Shown: positions 1 through 9,418, counted from the stretch's first letter. The stretch is 64,000 bases of DNA from Alkalilimnicola ehrlichii (GCF_003399765.1 NZ_NFZV01000019.1:1-64000), one strand, 5' to 3'. The notes: generated by a model from the sequence alone, not told the origin. Made by a program: numbers and translations.

Positions 1-387
1 AACGTCTCCGGCCACCGCATGGGCACCGCCGAGGTGGAAAGCGCTTTGGTGCTGCACGAGAAAGTCGCCGAAGCGGCCGTGGTCGGCTTCCCGCACGATG
101 TGAAAGGCCAAGGTATTTATGCCTATGTGACGCTGATGAGCGGCGTTGAGGCTAGCGATGCGTTGCGGCAGGAGTTGGTCGAACTGGTACGCCAGGAAAT
201 CGGCCCGATCGCCAAGCCGGATGCCATTCAGTGGGCGCCGGGACTGCCGAAAACCCGCTCGGGCAAGATCATGCGCCGGATTCTGCGCAAGATCGCCTGC
301 AACGAGTTGGACAGCTTAGGCGATACCAGCACCCTGGCCGACCCTGGCGTTGTCGATCAGCTCATCGAGCACCGCGTCAACCCGTAA
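1..387 (+). CDS. acs: Acetyl-CoA synthetase, C-terminal part (cut by window edge)
   Basis: The reading frame is open from base 1 and ends with TAA at 385-387, giving the last 128 residues of an AMP-forming acetyl-CoA synthetase, which makes acetyl-CoA from acetate, ATP and CoA. The visible part is the mobile C-terminal domain. It starts in the hinge region ([13 protein letters not shown]) and carries the [11 protein letters not shown] motif, whose lysine is catalytic and is the acetylation target in Salmonella Acs. The ending LIEHR is typical of proteobacterial Acs. The next gene, a carboxylate-type MFS transporter, may supply substrate; that is inference. The 5' part lies outside the window. 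Confidence 0.95.
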   Translation, partial: NVSGHRMGTAEVESALVLHEKVAEAAVVGFPHDVKGQGIYAYVTLMSGVEASDALRQELVELVRQEIGPIAKPDAIQWAPGLPKTRSGKIMRRILRKIACNELDSLGDTSTLADPGVVDQLIEHRVNP

Positions 388-399
388 CGAACCGTCATC

Positions 400-426
400 G
401 GCCCGATGGCAAGCGCTATCGGGTCC
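400..426 (+). terminator. Possible terminator hairpin after acs
   Basis: Thirteen bases after the acs stop codon, CCCGAT (402-407) can pair with ATCGGG (418-423) around a loop of about ten bases. No clear T-run follows, so this may only be a 3'-end stabilising hairpin. Confidence 0.3.
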
Positions 427-574
427 GCCTCGACTGTGCCGCCGTACGTCGCGTTAACGTTCTGCGGCTCTCGCAACACTATCGCTATCCGCCGCTCGCA
501 TCAGCGGGAGGCGGTGCCTTTGCGCGTGAGCAAACAGCCGAGGCTCCTCACTATTCACGGAAGGAGTCCGTACG

Positions 575-1864
575 ATGGCTCAAACCAAAAATCGGTGGCT
601 GATCGCTTTATCCGCCATCGCGATCCACCTCTCTATCGGCGCAGCCTACGCTTACAGCGTCTACATCAACCCGATTCGTCACAACATGGGCTGGTCAACG
701 ACGGAGATTACGCTGGCATTCACTATCATGATGGCGCTTGCCGGTATCGCGGCAGCGTTTTTCGGCACTTTCGTCGAGCGTAACGGCCCGCGTAAATCGG
801 CTATGCTGGCCGCACTCTTGTTCGGTGCCGGTCAAGCCGGCTCGGGCGTGGCGGTGGCGCTTGATTCATCGACCTTGTTTCTGCTCACCTACGGGGTAGC
901 GAGCGGCCTGGGGATGGGCCTTGGCTATATCTCACCCGTTTCCACCCTGGTTAAGTGGTTTCCGGACCGGCGCGGGCTGGCGACCGGCATGGCCGTCATG
1001 GGCTTCGGCGCCGGCGCCTTGATCACCGCCCCCATTGCCGCCAGCCTGATGGAGAGTATCGGCATCACTAACACCTTCTATGTACTGGGTGCCGCTTACT
1101 TCCTGTTCATGATGTTGGGCGCGTCCTACATCGCCCCTCCCCCGCAAGGCTGGTTGCCGGCCGGCATGCAAAGCAACGGCGCCACCGGCCAGCAAAAGCT
1201 CCCGCAAGACCTTACCCAGTGCACGGCAAAAGAGGCGGTGCGCACCCGGCGCTTTTGGATGCTGTGGACGATGATGTTGATCAACACCACGGCGGGCATC
1301 ATGATGATTTCCGTCGCCTCGCCGATGGCGCAGGAGGTGGTGGGCCTATCGGCGGCCGCGGCGGCTACCATGGTGGGCATCATGGGCGTGTTTAACGGCG
1401 GCGGCCGGCTTGCCTGGGCGGCAGCGTCAGACTACATCGGCCGGCCGACCGTGTTCATGCTCTTCTTCATTCTGCAGATCATCGCCTTTATCTCGCTGCC
1501 CAGCATTACCAACGTGCTGTTGTTCCAGGCGTTGATTCTGATCGTGGTGAGCTGCTACGGCGGTGGCTTTTCTAATCTACCCGCCTTTATCGGCGACTTG
1601 TTCGGGGTCAAACAGCTCGGCGCCATTCACGGTTACATGCTCACTACCTGGTCGATGGGCGGCATTCTCGGCCCCTTGTTGGTGTCGCAGATTTACGAGC
1701 GTACCGGCAGCTATATTCCGGTGTTCTATCTGTTTACCGGATTGATTCTGATTGCCTTCGCGATCTCCCTGCTCATTCAGCAGGATATCAAGCGGATCAA
1801 ACGGCAACAGGCGGGCGACCGAGAGCAAGAGGCGATCGATACACGGAAACCCGTCGAAGCTTGA
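575..1864 (+). CDS. OFA-family MFS transporter (oxalate/formate antiporter type)
   Basis: A 429-residue inner-membrane protein of the major facilitator superfamily, with about twelve hydrophobic segments. The N-terminal pattern (LSIGAAYAYSVYINPI) and the loop after helix 4 (SPVSTLVKWFPDRRGLATG) are typical of the oxalate:formate antiporter (OFA) family, whose members move small mono- and dicarboxylates. The substrate cannot be read from sequence. Placement directly after acs makes acetate or another short carboxylate plausible, as inference. ATG at 575 is preceded by AAGGAG at 561-566. It runs convergently into the GGDEF/EAL gene. Confidence 0.88.
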   Translation: MAQTKNRWLIALSAIAIHLSIGAAYAYSVYINPIRHNMGWSTTEITLAFTIMMALAGIAAAFFGTFVERNGPRKSAMLAALLFGAGQAGSGVAVALDSSTLFLLTYGVASGLGMGLGYISPVSTLVKWFPDRRGLATGMAVMGFGAGALITAPIAASLMESIGITNTFYVLGAAYFLFMMLGASYIAPPPQGWLPAGMQSNGATGQQKLPQDLTQCTAKEAVRTRRFWMLWTMMLINTTAGIMMISVASPMAQEVVGLSAAAAATMVGIMGVFNGGGRLAWAAASDYIGRPTVFMLFFILQIIAFISLPSITNVLLFQALILIVVSCYGGGFSNLPAFIGDLFGVKQLGAIHGYMLTTWSMGGILGPLLVSQIYERTGSYIPVFYLFTGLILIAFAISLLIQQDIKRIKRQQAGDREQEAIDTRKPVEA

Positions 1865-1870
1865 GCATAC

Positions 1871-1895
1871 CGTCCTGGGGCTGCGCCCCAGGACG
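1871..1895. terminator. Bidirectional hairpin between convergent genes
   Basis: A perfect 10-bp inverted repeat, CGTCCTGGGG and CCCCAGGACG, with a 5-base loop sits between the stops of the MFS gene (1864) and the minus-strand GGDEF/EAL gene (1898). It could end transcription from both sides. There is no strong T-tract on either side. Confidence 0.55.
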
Positions 1896-1897
1896 AT

Positions 1898-4800
1898 TCA
1901 CGCGGCACGCTGAGCAACCCATTGCTCGAATTCCGACGGCGGCATTGGCTTACCGAAATGGAAGCCTTGGCTCCGGTGCCAATGCCGTTGTCGCAGACGC
2001 TCGGCGACCTCGGCCGTTTCCACGCCTTCGGCAATCAACTCCAACTGCCTGGCGGTGGCGAACGCACTTAAGGCATCCGCCACCGCCAGGCTGCCCACAT
2101 CGTCGCCCAGCCTGCGGATAAGCGCCCGGTCGACTTTGAGAATATCCACCGGCAGGTCGCCAAGTTGGTCCAGGCTCGCGGGCCCCGCGCGATCGAGCAC
2201 GATTTTCACGCCAGTCGCCCGCACCGCCGCTAGCGTTTGCCGAACCTCCGGCGGCGCTTGAATAACCGCCGACTCGTTCACCTCAAGCTGGAGATCGCCG
2301 GGGGCAAGCCCATTGGCCCTGAGCGATTCCTGAAGACGCTCCATCACCTGCGGCGTTTGCAGTTCCGCAACGCTTAAATTGACGCTCACGGGAAATGCCG
2401 GCATGCCCTGTTTGCGCCAAACGCCCTGTTGTCGGCACGCTTCTTTCATCACCCAGGCGCCTAGCGCCGGCATCAGCTCCGCCTTCTCGGCTACCGGCAG
2501 AAACACATCCGGCGCCAAACCCGAACCCGGCCACCGTAGCAACGCCTCGACACCGAGGAGTTTCCCTACGTCGAGGTCGACCACGGGTTGATAGAACAGC
2601 GCCAGCTCGCGGCGGTCGATTGCCTCGTGGATACTCCGACGTAACTTCAGCGTGTCCTCTAGCGCTTGATTGGCTTGCTCGGTGAAGAATCGAAACCGAT
2701 TGCGGCCGGATTTCTTGGCTATGTACATCGCTCGATCCGCACAAGTAATCAGCGCATCGATGTCTTGCCCATCGCGAGGGTAGACGCTGATACCAACGCT
2801 TGAGGAGGTATACAGTTCGTGCGCTCCGAAACGGTAAGGAAGGGCAAGATTGTCCACGCAGTGCTGAGCGACTTTAGCGATGTCCTCGTCGGTCTGCACC
2901 TGGGAGAGGACGACCACAAACTCATCGCCGCCGATTCGCCCCACCAAGTCACCGCGGCGGACGCTATCGCTTAACCGCTGCGCCACCTCCTTGAGGACCG
3001 CGTCGCCCGCATCGTGGCCGTAGGTATCGTTAATCGGCTTAAAACGGTCCATATCGACAAACAGCACGGCAATCCGGCCGCCGTTACGACGCGCCGTCGC
3101 CAGTAACGGACCGGCGAACTCGTCCAGTAATACGCGATTCAACAGGCCGGTGAGCTTGTCGCGCTGAGACTCGTGGCGAATGCGCTGTTCGTGCCTTTTG
3201 CGTTCGGTTACGTCAACCGCCGTGCCGGTCACGCGGATAACGCTGCCCGTGGTCTCGTCGATAATTCCCAGCCCTCGCAGGGCAATCCAGCGGTAAGCGC
3301 CGTCGCGATGCCGAATCCGATACTCCAGTTCGAACGGTGGCTCCGGCCCCCAGCGGCAGCGGCGCAGGCGCTCGATAACCCGCTCGCGGTCGTCGGGGTG
3401 TAACCGCGACAACCAGGCATCCATGCGGTTAGGCAAATCCTGCTCGTTGCAGCCAAGCTGCCGCCTCCACTCCGGGGAGAAGTAAATCTCGTCGGTTTGG
3501 CGGTTCCACTCCCAGACCCCCAAACCGGAAATGTTCGCTGCCAACTGCAACTTTGCTTCGGTAGCGCGCAAGGTAAGCTCGGCCTCCTTACGCTCGGTGA
3601 TGTCCAGCATCACCCCCATGACCTTCGCAGGCGTTCCCTGCTCGCCCCATTCGGTTACTTTCGCCCGACTTTGCAACCAACGCCACTGACCCTGTTTGTG
3701 GCGAATTCGAAATTCGGCGAGAAAGAACGCCGTCTCGCCGCGCAGGAAAGCCCGCCAGAGAGGGTAATCCCGCTGATAATCCTCAGGGTGCACGAAGCCT
3801 AACCACCATTCCAGGCTATGCCCAAGCTCCCCTGGGGCATACCCCAAGGCTATCTCTATTCGCTCTTCTTGCCGGAACTCATCGCTTGCAGGATCGTATT
3901 GCCACAGATAAAGCTCCGCAGCCTCTACCGCCAGCTCCAAACGGCGCTCGCTTTCCCGCACCGCCTGCTCGGCTTCGCGGCGATCGGTTATATCGCGGGT
4001 AACGACAGCAAAGCCGCGCACGCTACCATCGTCGTCGCGCAGCGCAGTCATTCCGGTTAGAACGTAATAGGCACGGCCGTTCCGCTTCCGGCACCAGCCT
4101 TCCGAGACGGCATGGCCGTCGCGCCGGGCTTGATCGAGCAGGCGAACAGGATCGGTAGCTAATACACCCGCCGAGCAGAAACGGGAAAAAGGCACGCCGA
4201 GCACCTCGGCCGGCCGATATCCGCTCATGGCTTGGGCGCCGCGATTCCAGCTTGTTATGTCGCCGCGAGCATCCAGCATGTAAATGGCGGAATCGGCGAC
4301 GCTCTCGACCAGTTGCTCGTAGTCGGCAACGGTGCGGGCCAACTGCCGACGCTGGGCACGAGCCGCGATCTCGGCCTGGTCCATCAGGGCGGCCTGGCGG
4401 ATAAGAAGGGCTGCGATCGCCACAATCAACAATACGCTGGCCAGGGAGAAAGCGAAGATGTGGTTGTACCACCCCTGTGCCTCGCCCTGATAAACCAACC
4501 AAAGTATGGCGACAGGCAACACGATCGTCGGCACCGACAAACGCCAAAGCACTTTGCCGCCGGTGGTTTGCGAGCGAATCCGGCGCGTGGGGCCATAAAC
4601 CGGCTCTGCCAAAATCGTACCCACGGCTACCAGCAGCCCGGAAACCGCCACCGGTAAGGCCACCGGCCGGTAAGCGCCTAAGTGAAACAGGATTTCTTGG
4701 CCGTAGAGATACCCCGTAAAGACAAACAAGGCGAGCAGGAACCCAAGCCAGGCGGCCAATTGACTCAGCGCCGCTAACGCAAGCTGCCGGCTGTTCAACA

Positions 4801-5167
4801 AGCCGACGGCCGCGGCAAGCAATAAGGTCAGGCTGATAGTGCCCAGGGGCATTAGCAGCCAGGGCGAGATGGTAAAGCCCCCAGCATGCGCCAGCGCGTT
4901 GACCAGCGCTACCGTCGCCGCGAAGGCCGCGGCCCAGCGCCCGGCTCGCCTTCGCCACGGCCGCGACAAAGCCGGGTAGCTGAGCAAGAGCGCGGCGGCA
5001 CAGCCTCCCAACGCAGCGGCTGCCGATAAGGAGGGGAAGAGAAAAGGATCGTAGGCCCCGGCATAAAACGGCCACAACAACACCGATATGGTGCTGACAA
5101 AGAAAGCGGTCCCACCCAACCAACAGATAGAGCGGGCGAGCCGATCGGCTGGATGCCCCGGTGCCAT
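1898..5167 (-). CDS. Membrane PAS-GGDEF-EAL protein (cyclic-di-GMP signalling)
   Basis: About 1089 residues from ATG 5167, which has AGGGG six bases upstream. The frame stays open to a TTG at 5269, so up to 34 more residues are possible. Order: about 220 residues with several membrane helices, three PAS/PAC units ending in TDRREAE, TERKEAE and TERKRHE, a GGDEF domain, then an EAL domain. The cyclase site is intact (GRIGGDEF), with an RxxD inhibitory site (RRGD) five residues before it. The EAL domain keeps EALLRW, the NLS asparagine, LKVD, AEGVE and the late QGF, but loop 6, normally DDFGTG, reads LDRAGPAS, so one metal-binding Asp is Arg. Diguanylate cyclase activity is therefore likely, while phosphodiesterase activity is doubtful. 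Confidence 0.92.
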   Translation of the reverse strand: MAPGHPADRLARSICWLGGTAFFVSTISVLLWPFYAGAYDPFLFPSLSAAAALGGCAAALLLSYPALSRPWRRRAGRWAAAFAATVALVNALAHAGGFTISPWLLMPLGTISLTLLLAAAVGLLNSRQLALAALSQLAAWLGFLLALFVFTGYLYGQEILFHLGAYRPVALPVAVSGLLVAVGTILAEPVYGPTRRIRSQTTGGKVLWRLSVPTIVLPVAILWLVYQGEAQGWYNHIFAFSLASVLLIVAIAALLIRQAALMDQAEIAARAQRRQLARTVADYEQLVESVADSAIYMLDARGDITSWNRGAQAMSGYRPAEVLGVPFSRFCSAGVLATDPVRLLDQARRDGHAVSEGWCRKRNGRAYYVLTGMTALRDDDGSVRGFAVVTRDITDRREAEQAVRESERRLELAVEAAELYLWQYDPASDEFRQEERIEIALGYAPGELGHSLEWWLGFVHPEDYQRDYPLWRAFLRGETAFFLAEFRIRHKQGQWRWLQSRAKVTEWGEQGTPAKVMGVMLDITERKEAELTLRATEAKLQLAANISGLGVWEWNRQTDEIYFSPEWRRQLGCNEQDLPNRMDAWLSRLHPDDRERVIERLRRCRWGPEPPFELEYRIRHRDGAYRWIALRGLGIIDETTGSVIRVTGTAVDVTERKRHEQRIRHESQRDKLTGLLNRVLLDEFAGPLLATARRNGGRIAVLFVDMDRFKPINDTYGHDAGDAVLKEVAQRLSDSVRRGDLVGRIGGDEFVVVLSQVQTDEDIAKVAQHCVDNLALPYRFGAHELYTSSSVGISVYPRDGQDIDALITCADRAMYIAKKSGRNRFRFFTEQANQALEDTLKLRRSIHEAIDRRELALFYQPVVDLDVGKLLGVEALLRWPGSGLAPDVFLPVAEKAELMPALGAWVMKEACRQQGVWRKQGMPAFPVSVNLSVAELQTPQVMERLQESLRANGLAPGDLQLEVNESAVIQAPPEVRQTLAAVRATGVKIVLDRAGPASLDQLGDLPVDILKVDRALIRRLGDDVGSLAVADALSAFATARQLELIAEGVETAEVAERLRQRHWHRSQGFHFGKPMPPSEFEQWVAQRAA

Positions 5168-5343
5168 GGCGCCCCTGTCGCAACGTAAGCCCTGCAAGGC
5201 GGCACTGCGTAGCACAACAGCACGATACAGCTTAGCCGCTGTAACCATCCCGACGCGAACGATCCGCAATGCCCCGCTGCCGGTGTCTTTTATCGTCTAT
5301 TGGTGCGGGCCGGAGAGATTCAAGTGAGCCCCCGTCCGACGAC

Positions 5344-6267
5344 TTACTGGGGCGTCGCCGCCAGCCGGCGCGATAGCTCCTGTTTGAGTTCGTCAGCCGC
5401 TTCCTCCGCTTGCTCTAAAATGGCTTCGATGCGGTTAAAGTGCAGCATTCTGACATTGGAGCTGCTCGGCTTGATATAGATATCCGGCCCGTTTCGCTCC
5501 AGGCGGTGAGCGATCATCGATTGCTGCATGATCGTAAAGGTGCCGAACAGCAAATCCAGCCATTCCGCCTCGGTACTGTCTGTCGGCGTTCGGCTGCCGG
5601 AGACGTCCACGGCTACAACCAGGTCGTAGTCGCCTTGCAACAAATCGAACGGCAAAGGATTGGAGGTGCCGCCGTCGATCAACAGCCGGTCGCCCTTAAC
5701 CACCGGTTTGAACAGCCCCGGCACTGCCATGCTCGCCTTGATGGCCGAGAACAGGTCGCCTTCGTCGATCGTCACCGTTTCGCCGCTCCAGTAATCGGTA
5801 GCGACGACCACCAGCGGAATTTCCAAGTCGTCGAAGCTGCGCGCCTCGACCCGACCGGCGATGAAGTCGATAAAGCCGCTGGGGTCGATCAACCCGCCGT
5901 TGGCCAGATCGATGTTGAGGAGGTCGATCAGCGTCAGTTCCGCCGAGGGGCGCATGAGCCGAAAGATCACTTGCGACTCGGAGCCATTGAACTCCTCGAA
6001 GATGGCGTGAATTTCATCCGCGCTCAGGCCCGCCGCGTACAGCGCGCCGATAATCGCGCCGATGCTGGTGCCGGCAATACGATCGGGCCGGGTGTCGAGT
6101 TCCTCGAACACCCTCAGCATGGAAATATGCGCTAGCCCGCCGGCACCGCCGGAGCCCAGGGCAAGCCCGATGGTAGGGTCGCCTTCCTGTTTGGGCGAGG
6201 CCGCGGCGGACGGCGCGGCGAATACAATCAAAATGCTCAACGCCAGGGCCGATGCCAGCGATTTCAT
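5344..6267 (-). CDS. Patatin-like phospholipase/esterase, exported
   Basis: A 307-residue protein with a signal peptide (cleavage after about residue 22, FAAPSAAAS). The patatin fold is shown by the oxyanion-hole motif GSGGAGGLAH (about 37-46), the nucleophile elbow GTSIG and the catalytic-dyad motif DGGTSNP. The family hydrolyses acyl esters of phospholipids or related lipids using a Ser-Asp dyad; this member resembles the RssA/NTE-like bacterial group and should act in the periplasm or envelope. The start ATG has AAGGAGA just upstream. It lies 46 bp after the PP2C-kinase gene on the same strand and may be co-transcribed. The physiological lipid substrate is unknown. Confidence 0.88.
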   Translation of the reverse strand: MKSLASALALSILIVFAAPSAAASPKQEGDPTIGLALGSGGAGGLAHISMLRVFEELDTRPDRIAGTSIGAIIGALYAAGLSADEIHAIFEEFNGSESQVIFRLMRPSAELTLIDLLNIDLANGGLIDPSGFIDFIAGRVEARSFDDLEIPLVVVATDYWSGETVTIDEGDLFSAIKASMAVPGLFKPVVKGDRLLIDGGTSNPLPFDLLQGDYDLVVAVDVSGSRTPTDSTEAEWLDLLFGTFTIMQQSMIAHRLERNGPDIYIKPSSSNVRMLHFNRIEAILEQAEEAADELKQELSRRLAATPQ

Positions 6268-6313
6268 AGGTTCTCCTTTACACCTGCGGCCGCGCCGAAC
6301 GGCTGCGGCCGGT

Positions 6314-8038
6314 TCAACTCCTGAATAACAGGACGATCACCAGCACTGCAAGTGCTAAGGAGACACTTTGCCAAAAGCGTACCGGATCGCGCTCCAATAA
6401 GGGCGGACGCGTTTTATTGAGTATCGCCTTACTCGGCTGACGCAGTTCGAAGATGAATTCGGAGAGGTCTTGGTAGCGCTGGTAGGGGTCGGGGTGCAGT
6501 GCCTTTTTCAATACGTCGTTGATCCACACCGGAATGGCGCGTTCATCGCCCAGAATCGGCTTGTAACGAAGTTTTCGCTGGGCACCCTTGCTGCGCGTCT
6601 TGGCAACCTGGGTGCCGTAGGGCAAGTTGCCGGTTAGCATTTGGTAGGTAATCACCGCCAGGGAGAACAAATCCGAACGCGGGCTCCCCACCTCGCCCAA
6701 AAAATACTCCGGCGCGGTGTACTGAGCCGTGCCGAGCAGGTTGCTACGCTCGATGGGCGCGGCGATCTCGCGCAGGCCGGCGACGCTGGCGGAGCCGAAG
6801 TCGATGATTTTCACCGTGCCGGTCTTGTCGATCATGATGTTATTGGGCCGCAGATCCTGATGCAGCATCTCCAGCCGATGGAAGGCGCGCAGGCCCTTGG
6901 CGATCTGCTCGACGATACCCCGCACCGTCTCCAAGTCCGGCTTGGGATTGTCGATCATCCATTGCGCCAGCGTCTGACCCTCGATGTATTCCGTGACGAT
7001 ATAGAGGTGGCTGCGTTTGCGAGTCTGTTCGCAGGGCTTTAATACATAAGGGCTGTTAATCCGCCGGGCGATCCACTCTTCCATCAAAAAGCGTTCGAGG
7101 TACTCCGGGTCCTCGCGTAGGTCGACCGAGGGCGCTTTTATAACGACCGGCGTGTTGTGCTCGCCGTCCACCGCGAGATAGACGTGGCTGCGGCTACTGG
7201 CATGGACTTTACGGACAATCACATAGCCGTCGATGACGGCGCGGGCTTGCAGGTCGGGCGGGAAAGGCAGCTCGGTCAGTTGCTTATAAAACTCGTCGGC
7301 GTTCTGCTCCGGCAGGCTATCGACACGCAGCAACTGTGCGGTGAGATTATCGTCGCTGCCTTGCTCGTAGGCCTTATCGACCAAGCGCTTGGCCGCTACA
7401 TCCAGGTCGTCGGCGTGCTCGTCGACGATGGTAACCATACAACGCGGGCTGACGTGCTCGTAAACGCCGTCAGTCGCGAGCAGGAAGACGTCGCCGGCCT
7501 CGATGGGCGTCGTCAGATAGTCGATCTCCAGCTGCGGACTCACACCGACGGCACGGCTAAGGTAACTCTTATCCTCCGCCACCCACAGCCGGTGGTCATT
7601 CGTCAGCTGCTCCAGATCGCCGCCGCGCAGGCGGTAGATGCGGGCATCGCCGGCGTGGAAGAGGTGCGCGGTATTGGACTTCACCACCAGCGCGCTCAAG
7701 GTACAGACGTAGCCGCGGTCCTTGTCGTAACGGTACTGGCTGCGGCGGGTTTGCGCGTGGAGCCAGGAGTTGGTGGCGGTCAGTACCCGCTGGGCCGATT
7801 TCTGCACCGACCACGCCTCCGAGGTGCAGAAATAGTCGGCGAGAAAGCTGCTAACCGCCACTTCGCTGGCAATGTGGCTGACGGTAGAGCTACTAATTCC
7901 GTCAGCCAGGGCAATGGCTACGCCTTTGGTCGTTAGCTGCGGCTGTTCGGGAATATAGGCGCCGTGAAAATCCTGATTGGTTTCCTTGCGGCCTTTGTCG
8001 GAGTACTGGCCAATGGAGACGGTCAAGGAGCTGGACAT
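6314..8038 (-). CDS. PP2C phosphatase / Ser-Thr protein kinase fusion of the nitrite operon
   Basis: 574 residues. I start at ATG 8038 because the PP2C domain begins directly there (GQYSDKGRKETNQD); the longer open frame runs into the neighbouring channel gene and looks non-coding. Residues 1-245 are a PP2C-type phosphatase (NQD, ADGISSS, ATDGVYEH, DDNLTA). Residues about 265-520 are a protein kinase with VVIK, HQDLRPNN and IDFGSA. The HRD arginine is Gln and the glycine loop is degenerate (KVHASSRSH). A single membrane helix closes the C-terminus. Equivalent fusions sit in the nirBD/nasA cluster of Pseudomonas (around PA1780-PA1783). A role in controlling nitrate/nitrite assimilation is inferred from context. 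Confidence 0.9.
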   Translation of the reverse strand: MSSSLTVSIGQYSDKGRKETNQDFHGAYIPEQPQLTTKGVAIALADGISSSTVSHIASEVAVSSFLADYFCTSEAWSVQKSAQRVLTATNSWLHAQTRRSQYRYDKDRGYVCTLSALVVKSNTAHLFHAGDARIYRLRGGDLEQLTNDHRLWVAEDKSYLSRAVGVSPQLEIDYLTTPIEAGDVFLLATDGVYEHVSPRCMVTIVDEHADDLDVAAKRLVDKAYEQGSDDNLTAQLLRVDSLPEQNADEFYKQLTELPFPPDLQARAVIDGYVIVRKVHASSRSHVYLAVDGEHNTPVVIKAPSVDLREDPEYLERFLMEEWIARRINSPYVLKPCEQTRKRSHLYIVTEYIEGQTLAQWMIDNPKPDLETVRGIVEQIAKGLRAFHRLEMLHQDLRPNNIMIDKTGTVKIIDFGSASVAGLREIAAPIERSNLLGTAQYTAPEYFLGEVGSPRSDLFSLAVITYQMLTGNLPYGTQVAKTRSKGAQRKLRYKPILGDERAIPVWINDVLKKALHPDPYQRYQDLSEFIFELRQPSKAILNKTRPPLLERDPVRFWQSVSLALAVLVIVLLFRS

Positions 8039-8088
8039 GCGAATTCCAAAGCGGGCCGCCGGCACAAGCGGCGGCCGCGTAGTGGCTA

Positions 8089-8901
8089 CTACTGAAGTGC
8101 GCGCTTGGCGCCGGTGCGAACGTGGGTCGCGTACAGGGTCAAGCCGGTCAGCGTCAAGCCGCCGACGAGGTTGCCCAACACCACCGGGATTTCGTTCCAG
8201 ATCATGTAATCCCAGACGGAGAAATCGCCGCCCATCATCAAGGCCGAGGGGAACAGGAACATATTGACGATGGAGTGCTCGAAGCCCATCGCGAAGAACA
8301 GCATAATCGGCATCCACATGGCGATGACCTTGCCGCCGACGGTGGTGGAAATCATCGCGCCGACCACGCCCAGGGAAACCATCCAGTTACACAGCACGCC
8401 GCGGATGAACACGGTGAGCATGCCGGCGGCGCCAAACTCCTTATAGCCCAGCGTCCGGTCCTTACCCATTTCCGAGATCGCCACGCCCACCTCGTCCGGC
8501 GGCGTAGAGAAACCATAGGTAAATACAATCGCCATGAACACGGCCACCGTAATGGCGCCGAACAGGTTACCCATGAACACCACGCCCCAGTGCTTGAGGA
8601 TACCGCTAATCGTTACGCCGGGGCGGCGGTCCAACCAGGCCAGCGGCGTGAGCACGAAAACCCCGGTGAGCAAATCGAAGCCGAGCAGGTACAACATACA
8701 AAAGCCGACCGGGAATAACAGCGCACCGATCAGCGGCGAGCCCGTTTGCACCGATATAGTCACCGCAAAAGCGGCGGCCAGGGCCAGGATGCCGCCGGCC
8801 ATGAAGGCACGGAGAAAGGCATCGCGGGTGGCCATAAACAGCTTGGACTCGCCAGCATCGACCATTTTGGTCACAAACTCTGAAGGCATTAAGTAAGACA
8901 T
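8089..8901 (-). CDS. Formate/nitrite channel (FNT family, NirC/FocA-like)
   Basis: A 270-residue inner-membrane protein with six hydrophobic segments and FNT family signatures such as FPVGFCMLYLLG and GFEHSIVNMF. FNT proteins form pentameric channels for formate, nitrite or related monovalent anions. Its position between nirD and the regulatory kinase makes nitrite the likely substrate (NirC-like), but FocA and NirC cannot be separated with certainty by eye. The start ATG 8901 follows AGAGAGAAGTGACGTT. The gene is about 130 bp after nirD and 50 bp before the kinase-phosphatase gene, all on the minus strand. Confidence 0.9.
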   Translation of the reverse strand: MSYLMPSEFVTKMVDAGESKLFMATRDAFLRAFMAGGILALAAAFAVTISVQTGSPLIGALLFPVGFCMLYLLGFDLLTGVFVLTPLAWLDRRPGVTISGILKHWGVVFMGNLFGAITVAVFMAIVFTYGFSTPPDEVGVAISEMGKDRTLGYKEFGAAGMLTVFIRGVLCNWMVSLGVVGAMISTTVGGKVIAMWMPIMLFFAMGFEHSIVNMFLFPSALMMGGDFSVWDYMIWNEIPVVLGNLVGGLTLTGLTLYATHVRTGAKRALQ

Positions 8902-8992
8902 AACGTCACTTCTCTCTCATAAGCCCAGGGCAAAAGAACCCCTACCCGTCGCCAAAGGGCGGGCTCGATAACATCGATCAACGCGGTGCAGA

Positions 8993-9015
8993 GCGCCGGC
9001 CGGGACGGCCGGCGC
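8993..9015 (-). terminator. GC-rich hairpin between nirD and the FNT gene
   Basis: GCGCCGGCC (8993-9001) pairs perfectly with GGCCGGCGC (9007-9015), 17 bases after the nirD stop. It lacks a T-tract in the reading direction, so it may stabilise the nirBD message or reduce read-through rather than terminate fully. Confidence 0.4.
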
Positions 9016-9031
9016 CGCTATGCAGGCGGGT

Positions 9032-9418
9032 TTAGGCGGCGATCTCGACCAAATCGCCGTTCAAACGGGCCGACCACACGCGCAAGTACTGCTCCGAGTC
9101 CTCCAGGCAGCGGCCGTCTTCCAGACTAAAGTGCTGCTTGTAGAGCGGTGCGGCGATGACGTACTCGTCTTTGATCCGGCCGACGATGCCGCGACCGATG
9201 ACGTTGGCGCCGGATTTCGGGTCGCGGTTTTCAATGGCGAAGACCTGCTCGCCCTGCTCCGTCTCGGGCAGGTAGAACAGCGCCACCTGGGCGCCGTCGA
9301 ACCAAGCGACGACGCCGGAGTTGGCGACCAGATCGTCGCGGCTGCAAAGTACCTGCCACGGCCCCGGCTGGGGGGCAAGTTGAGCGGATGACATACGTAC
9401 GGCGTTGGCTTGACTCAT
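9032..9418 (-). CDS. nirD: Nitrite reductase (NADH) small subunit NirD
   Basis: A 128-residue Rieske-like small subunit of assimilatory NADH-nitrite reductase, recognisable by WFDGAQVALFYLP, FAIENRDP, GRGIVG and PLYKQHFSLEDGRCLED. NirD lacks the cysteine and histidine cluster ligands of true Rieske proteins, as seen here. It partners NirB in the cytoplasmic six-electron reduction of nitrite to ammonium. Its ATG overlaps the end of nirB, so the two are translationally coupled. The start may also be ATG at residue 9 (MSSAQ). The C-terminus (RLNGDLVEIAA) is complete. Confidence 0.93.
   Translation of the reverse strand: MSQANAVRMSSAQLAPQPGPWQVLCSRDDLVANSGVVAWFDGAQVALFYLPETEQGEQVFAIENRDPKSGANVIGRGIVGRIKDEYVIAAPLYKQHFSLEDGRCLEDSEQYLRVWSARLNGDLVEIAA

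Noticed and set aside
8039-8317. N-terminal extension of the kinase-phosphatase frame into the FNT gene
   Set aside because: It overlaps the real channel gene in another frame, is Arg/Asp/Gly-rich without domain sense, and the PP2C domain begins exactly at ATG 8038.
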